Shown here piece after piece: positions 41,675 to 43,328 of a DNA stretch of 43,328 nt. Each line of letters starts with the position of its first letter. The first letter of the stretch is position 1. A model generated the notes under the pieces. The model worked only from the letters and a program-made list of their open reading frames with translations. It was not told where the DNA came from and made no database searches. Origin of the DNA: an uncultured Collinsella sp. (GTDB lineage: Bacteria > Actinomycetota > Coriobacteriia > Coriobacteriales > Coriobacteriaceae); contig UQHQ01000017.1 of NCBI GenBank assembly GCA_900540945.1, forward strand, positions 1 to 43,328, read 5' to 3'. Both the position numbers and the translations under genes were made by a program.

Positions 41675-42823
41675 TTAATCGAGGATGTCGTCGAGAGCGC
41701 TCTTGATGCGATCGGTTACCGATTTCTTACCGGAAGCGACGTCATCGCCCATCTCGTCGGCAAAAGCGCGAAGCAGCTCGCGCTGCTTATTGGAAAGGTT
41801 CGTGGGGACGAGCACGCGCAGCTGAACGATCAGACGGCCACGCGAGCCGCCACCGCCGATACGGGGCATACCGTAGTTGCCAACGCTCACGGTGTCGCCG
41901 TACTGCGCACCGGCAGGGACGCACACCTTGACGACCTCGTCAGGCATAATGCCCTCGACCTCGATCTCGCAGCCGAGCGCAGCCTGCGCAATCGAGATAT
42001 CGCTCACGAGATACAGGTCGTCGCCGTTGCGCTTAAAACGCTCGTGGTCGGCGACACGCACGTTGACGATCAGGTCGCCCGACGGCTCGCCGCGAAGGCC
42101 GGCCTCGCCAAAGCCACTCACGCGCAGCTGGCGACCGGTCGATACACCGGCGGGAATATCGATGTCAATCTTTTCGTGAGAAGGCGTGCGGCCCTGGCCA
42201 TCACAGGTCTCGCAGGGATGGTCGATGACCGTGCCTTCGCCGTGGCAGTCGGGACAGGGCGAAGAGGACTGAACCTGGCCCAGGAACGAGCGCTGGACCG
42301 TCGTGACATAGCCCGTGCCGTGGCAGCGGCTGCACTGCTTTTCCTGTGCGCCCTCGGCCCTACCGGTGCCGTTGCAATCCTCGCAGGGAGCAAGGCGGTC
42401 ATAGCTGATCGTCTTTTTGCACCCGAGTGCCGCCTCCTCAAGGGTCACCGAAAGGGAGATGGCCATATCGCGGCCGCGACGACGCTCACGGCGATTTCGG
42501 GCGCCACCGCCGGCACCGCCGCCAAAGAACGACGAGAAGAGGTCGTCCATGCCCATGCCGCCAAAGATATCGTTAATGTCGACGTAGCCCGAACCACCAG
42601 GGCCGTCGGCAGTGCCGTAACGGTCGTAGTTAGCACGCTTCTGCTCGTCGGAAAGAACGGAATATGCCTCGTTGAGCTCTTTGAACTTGGCCTCGGCCTC
42701 GGGGTCGTCCGAAACGTCCGGGTGTACGGTACGGGCCTTCTTTAGAAACGCGCGCTTAATCGTCCGCGCGTCGGCATCCTTGTCGACGCCAAGTACCTCG
42801 TAGTAATCCCTATTTTCCGACAC
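41675..42823 (-). CDS. Chaperone protein DnaJ
   Basis: A 382-residue type I J-protein that stimulates DnaK. J domain 1-70 with the HPD motif (ARTVHPDVSD), a Gly-rich region (about 80-120), four zinc repeats (CEDCNGTG, CSRCHGTG, CPDCHGEG, CETCDGQG) and the C-terminal substrate domains. The start is GTG at 42823 (MSENRDYYEV) with GGAAGGA upstream, since J domains normally begin a few residues before DYYE; a start at 42889 would add 22 residues overlapping the promoter. No dnaK or grpE is adjacent. Confidence 0.96.
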   Translation of the reverse strand: MSENRDYYEVLGVDKDADARTIKRAFLKKARTVHPDVSDDPEAEAKFKELNEAYSVLSDEQKRANYDRYGTADGPGGSGYVDINDIFGGMGMDDLFSSFFGGGAGGGARNRRERRRGRDMAISLSVTLEEAALGCKKTISYDRLAPCEDCNGTGRAEGAQEKQCSRCHGTGYVTTVQRSFLGQVQSSSPCPDCHGEGTVIDHPCETCDGQGRTPSHEKIDIDIPAGVSTGRQLRVSGFGEAGLRGEPSGDLIVNVRVADHERFKRNGDDLYLVSDISIAQAALGCEIEVEGIMPDEVVKVCVPAGAQYGDTVSVGNYGMPRIGGGGSRGRLIVQLRVLVPTNLSNKQRELLRAFADEMGDDVASGKKSVTDRIKSALDDILD

Positions 42824-42844
42824 GACCGAATCCTTCCGACTTTC

Positions 42845-42873
42845 ATTATTGTCACAGTGCGTCCTATACCCAA
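42845..42873 (-). promoter_or_regulatory. Putative promoter of dnaJ
   Basis: On the minus strand TTGGGT (42868-42873) and AATAAT (42845-42850) with a 17-nt spacer. The -10 is good, the -35 moderate. It lies 22 nt before the GTG start and would head the dnaJ-mtaB-phoH-ybeY-dgkA-era-recO run. Confidence 0.45.
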
Positions 42874-42904
42874 GCTGGGCCGGCCGCAAACAGAGGGCTA
42901 GATG

Positions 42905-43328
42905 TTATTGCATTCCGTAAGGCGAAAGCATGGCACGCTGCGAGCAGCTCGCAAACCAAACCGACACGAGCGCAAACATAAATCCGTTGGCGAAACCATT
43001 GGCAAACTGCATCGCGCCGCGCTTCCACCACAGCAGGCTACGGTGAAGTACCCCATCCGAAAGCACCATGAACAGGCCCATGGCAAACGGAATAAAACAC
43101 ATCACGGCAAAGGCCGAGAACACACCCGAGATGGCCGACAGCACCAAAAATGGCGCCACGATGCCCATCAGGTAAAAACCGGTACGAGCCTTGCCTTCCA
43201 GACGCTCTGCCTCAACATGGGCGCGACCGACCAAATCGCCACCCGAGGCACCGTTGGTGCCGGCGTGACCCATACCGCCAATACGGACCTCGTCGCCATC
43301 GTGCGTACCGGCAGGAAACTCAATCGTC
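42905..43328 (-). CDS. Membrane-anchored DnaJ-C-like protein (5' end outside window)
   Basis: The visible 140 residues are the C-terminal part; the frame stays open to the window edge. It begins TIEFPAGTHDGDEVRIGGMG, then ASGGDLVGRAHV, which is the closing part of a DnaJ C-terminal substrate-binding domain (compare the PAG..DG..xRxxGxG pattern of the dnaJ next door). Then come two or three hydrophobic segments (about 54-85 and 108-126 of the visible part), ending LSPYGMQ. So a J-protein or HSP40-like chaperone seems tethered to the membrane by its C-terminus. Whether it has a J domain cannot be seen here. It lies 81 nt upstream of dnaJ on the same strand. Confidence 0.7.
   Translation of the reverse strand, partial: TIEFPAGTHDGDEVRIGGMGHAGTNGASGGDLVGRAHVEAERLEGKARTGFYLMGIVAPFLVLSAISGVFSAFAVMCFIPFAMGLFMVLSDGVLHRSLLWWKRGAMQFANGFANGFMFALVSVWFASCSQRAMLSPYGMQ

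Noticed and set aside
40058..42745. 895-codon open frame on the plus strand
   Set aside because: Antisense to phoH, mtaB and dnaJ, all of which have full catalytic motifs. Same for the long antisense frames opposite miaB, rny, rnj and pnp.
42824..42889. Upstream start for dnaJ at 42889
   Set aside because: It would add 22 residues before the J domain and overlap the promoter; the GTG at 42823 has a good ribosome site.

Overview
The window reads as about 43 kb of chromosome from a high-GC Gram-positive anaerobe of the Coriobacteriia, most like Collinsella or a close relative. This is inferred from gene content and order, since no database search was possible. The pointers are a GarA-like FHA protein beside an FtsR-type MerR regulator (an actinobacterial pair), SOS boxes of the GAAC-N4-GTTC type, SpoVS without sporulation genes in the window, RNase J plus RNase Y plus PNPase, and an ftsK-rodZ-rimO-pgsA-cinA-recA-recX-rny order shared with Firmicutes.

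Positions 1-3444 are the right end of an integrative element. It carries a tyrosine recombinase whose 5' end faces a 45-nt 3' fragment of tRNA-Pro(GGG), plus a PH-domain membrane protein and two possible small genes. The chromosome starts at the tRNA fragment and its own terminator. Rightward genes follow: CDP-alcohol phosphatidyltransferase, garA-like FHA, ftsR, apt, an NlpC/P60 cell-wall hydrolase and a DegV lipid-binding protein. After them come a leftward DUF1836 gene and trxB, then a rightward MGDG-synthase-type glycosyltransferase.

From 12.2 to 24.1 kb lies a DNA-stress and RNA-modification block. Divergent lexA and a LysM/YneA-like gene share a region with three SOS boxes. nrdR and dut follow the LysM gene. 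hflX, miaA, miaB, spoVS, an unusual GHKL ATPase, rny and recX-recA are all leftward. recA has a near-consensus promoter with an SOS box in its spacer and three 11-bp direct repeats upstream.

From 24.1 to 36.6 kb is a leftward envelope, chromosome-segregation and RNA-decay set: rpsO, pnp, rnj, ftsK, rodZ, yajQ, rimO, pgsA, cinA. From 36.7 kb to the end is a leftward block: a membrane-anchored DnaJ-C protein (cut by the window edge), dnaJ, an MtaB-type methylthiotransferase, phoH, ybeY, dgkA, era and recO. Many genes overlap by 1-20 nt, which points to translational coupling.

The most unusual structures are two families of nested palindromes, each present as an inverted pair in one intergenic region (A: 11747-11859 and 12057-12160; B: 33388-33528 and 33653-33801). 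Within each family the inner core is conserved, but the long outer arms are specific to each site and still complementary to one another. In family B the central stem shows compensatory changes.
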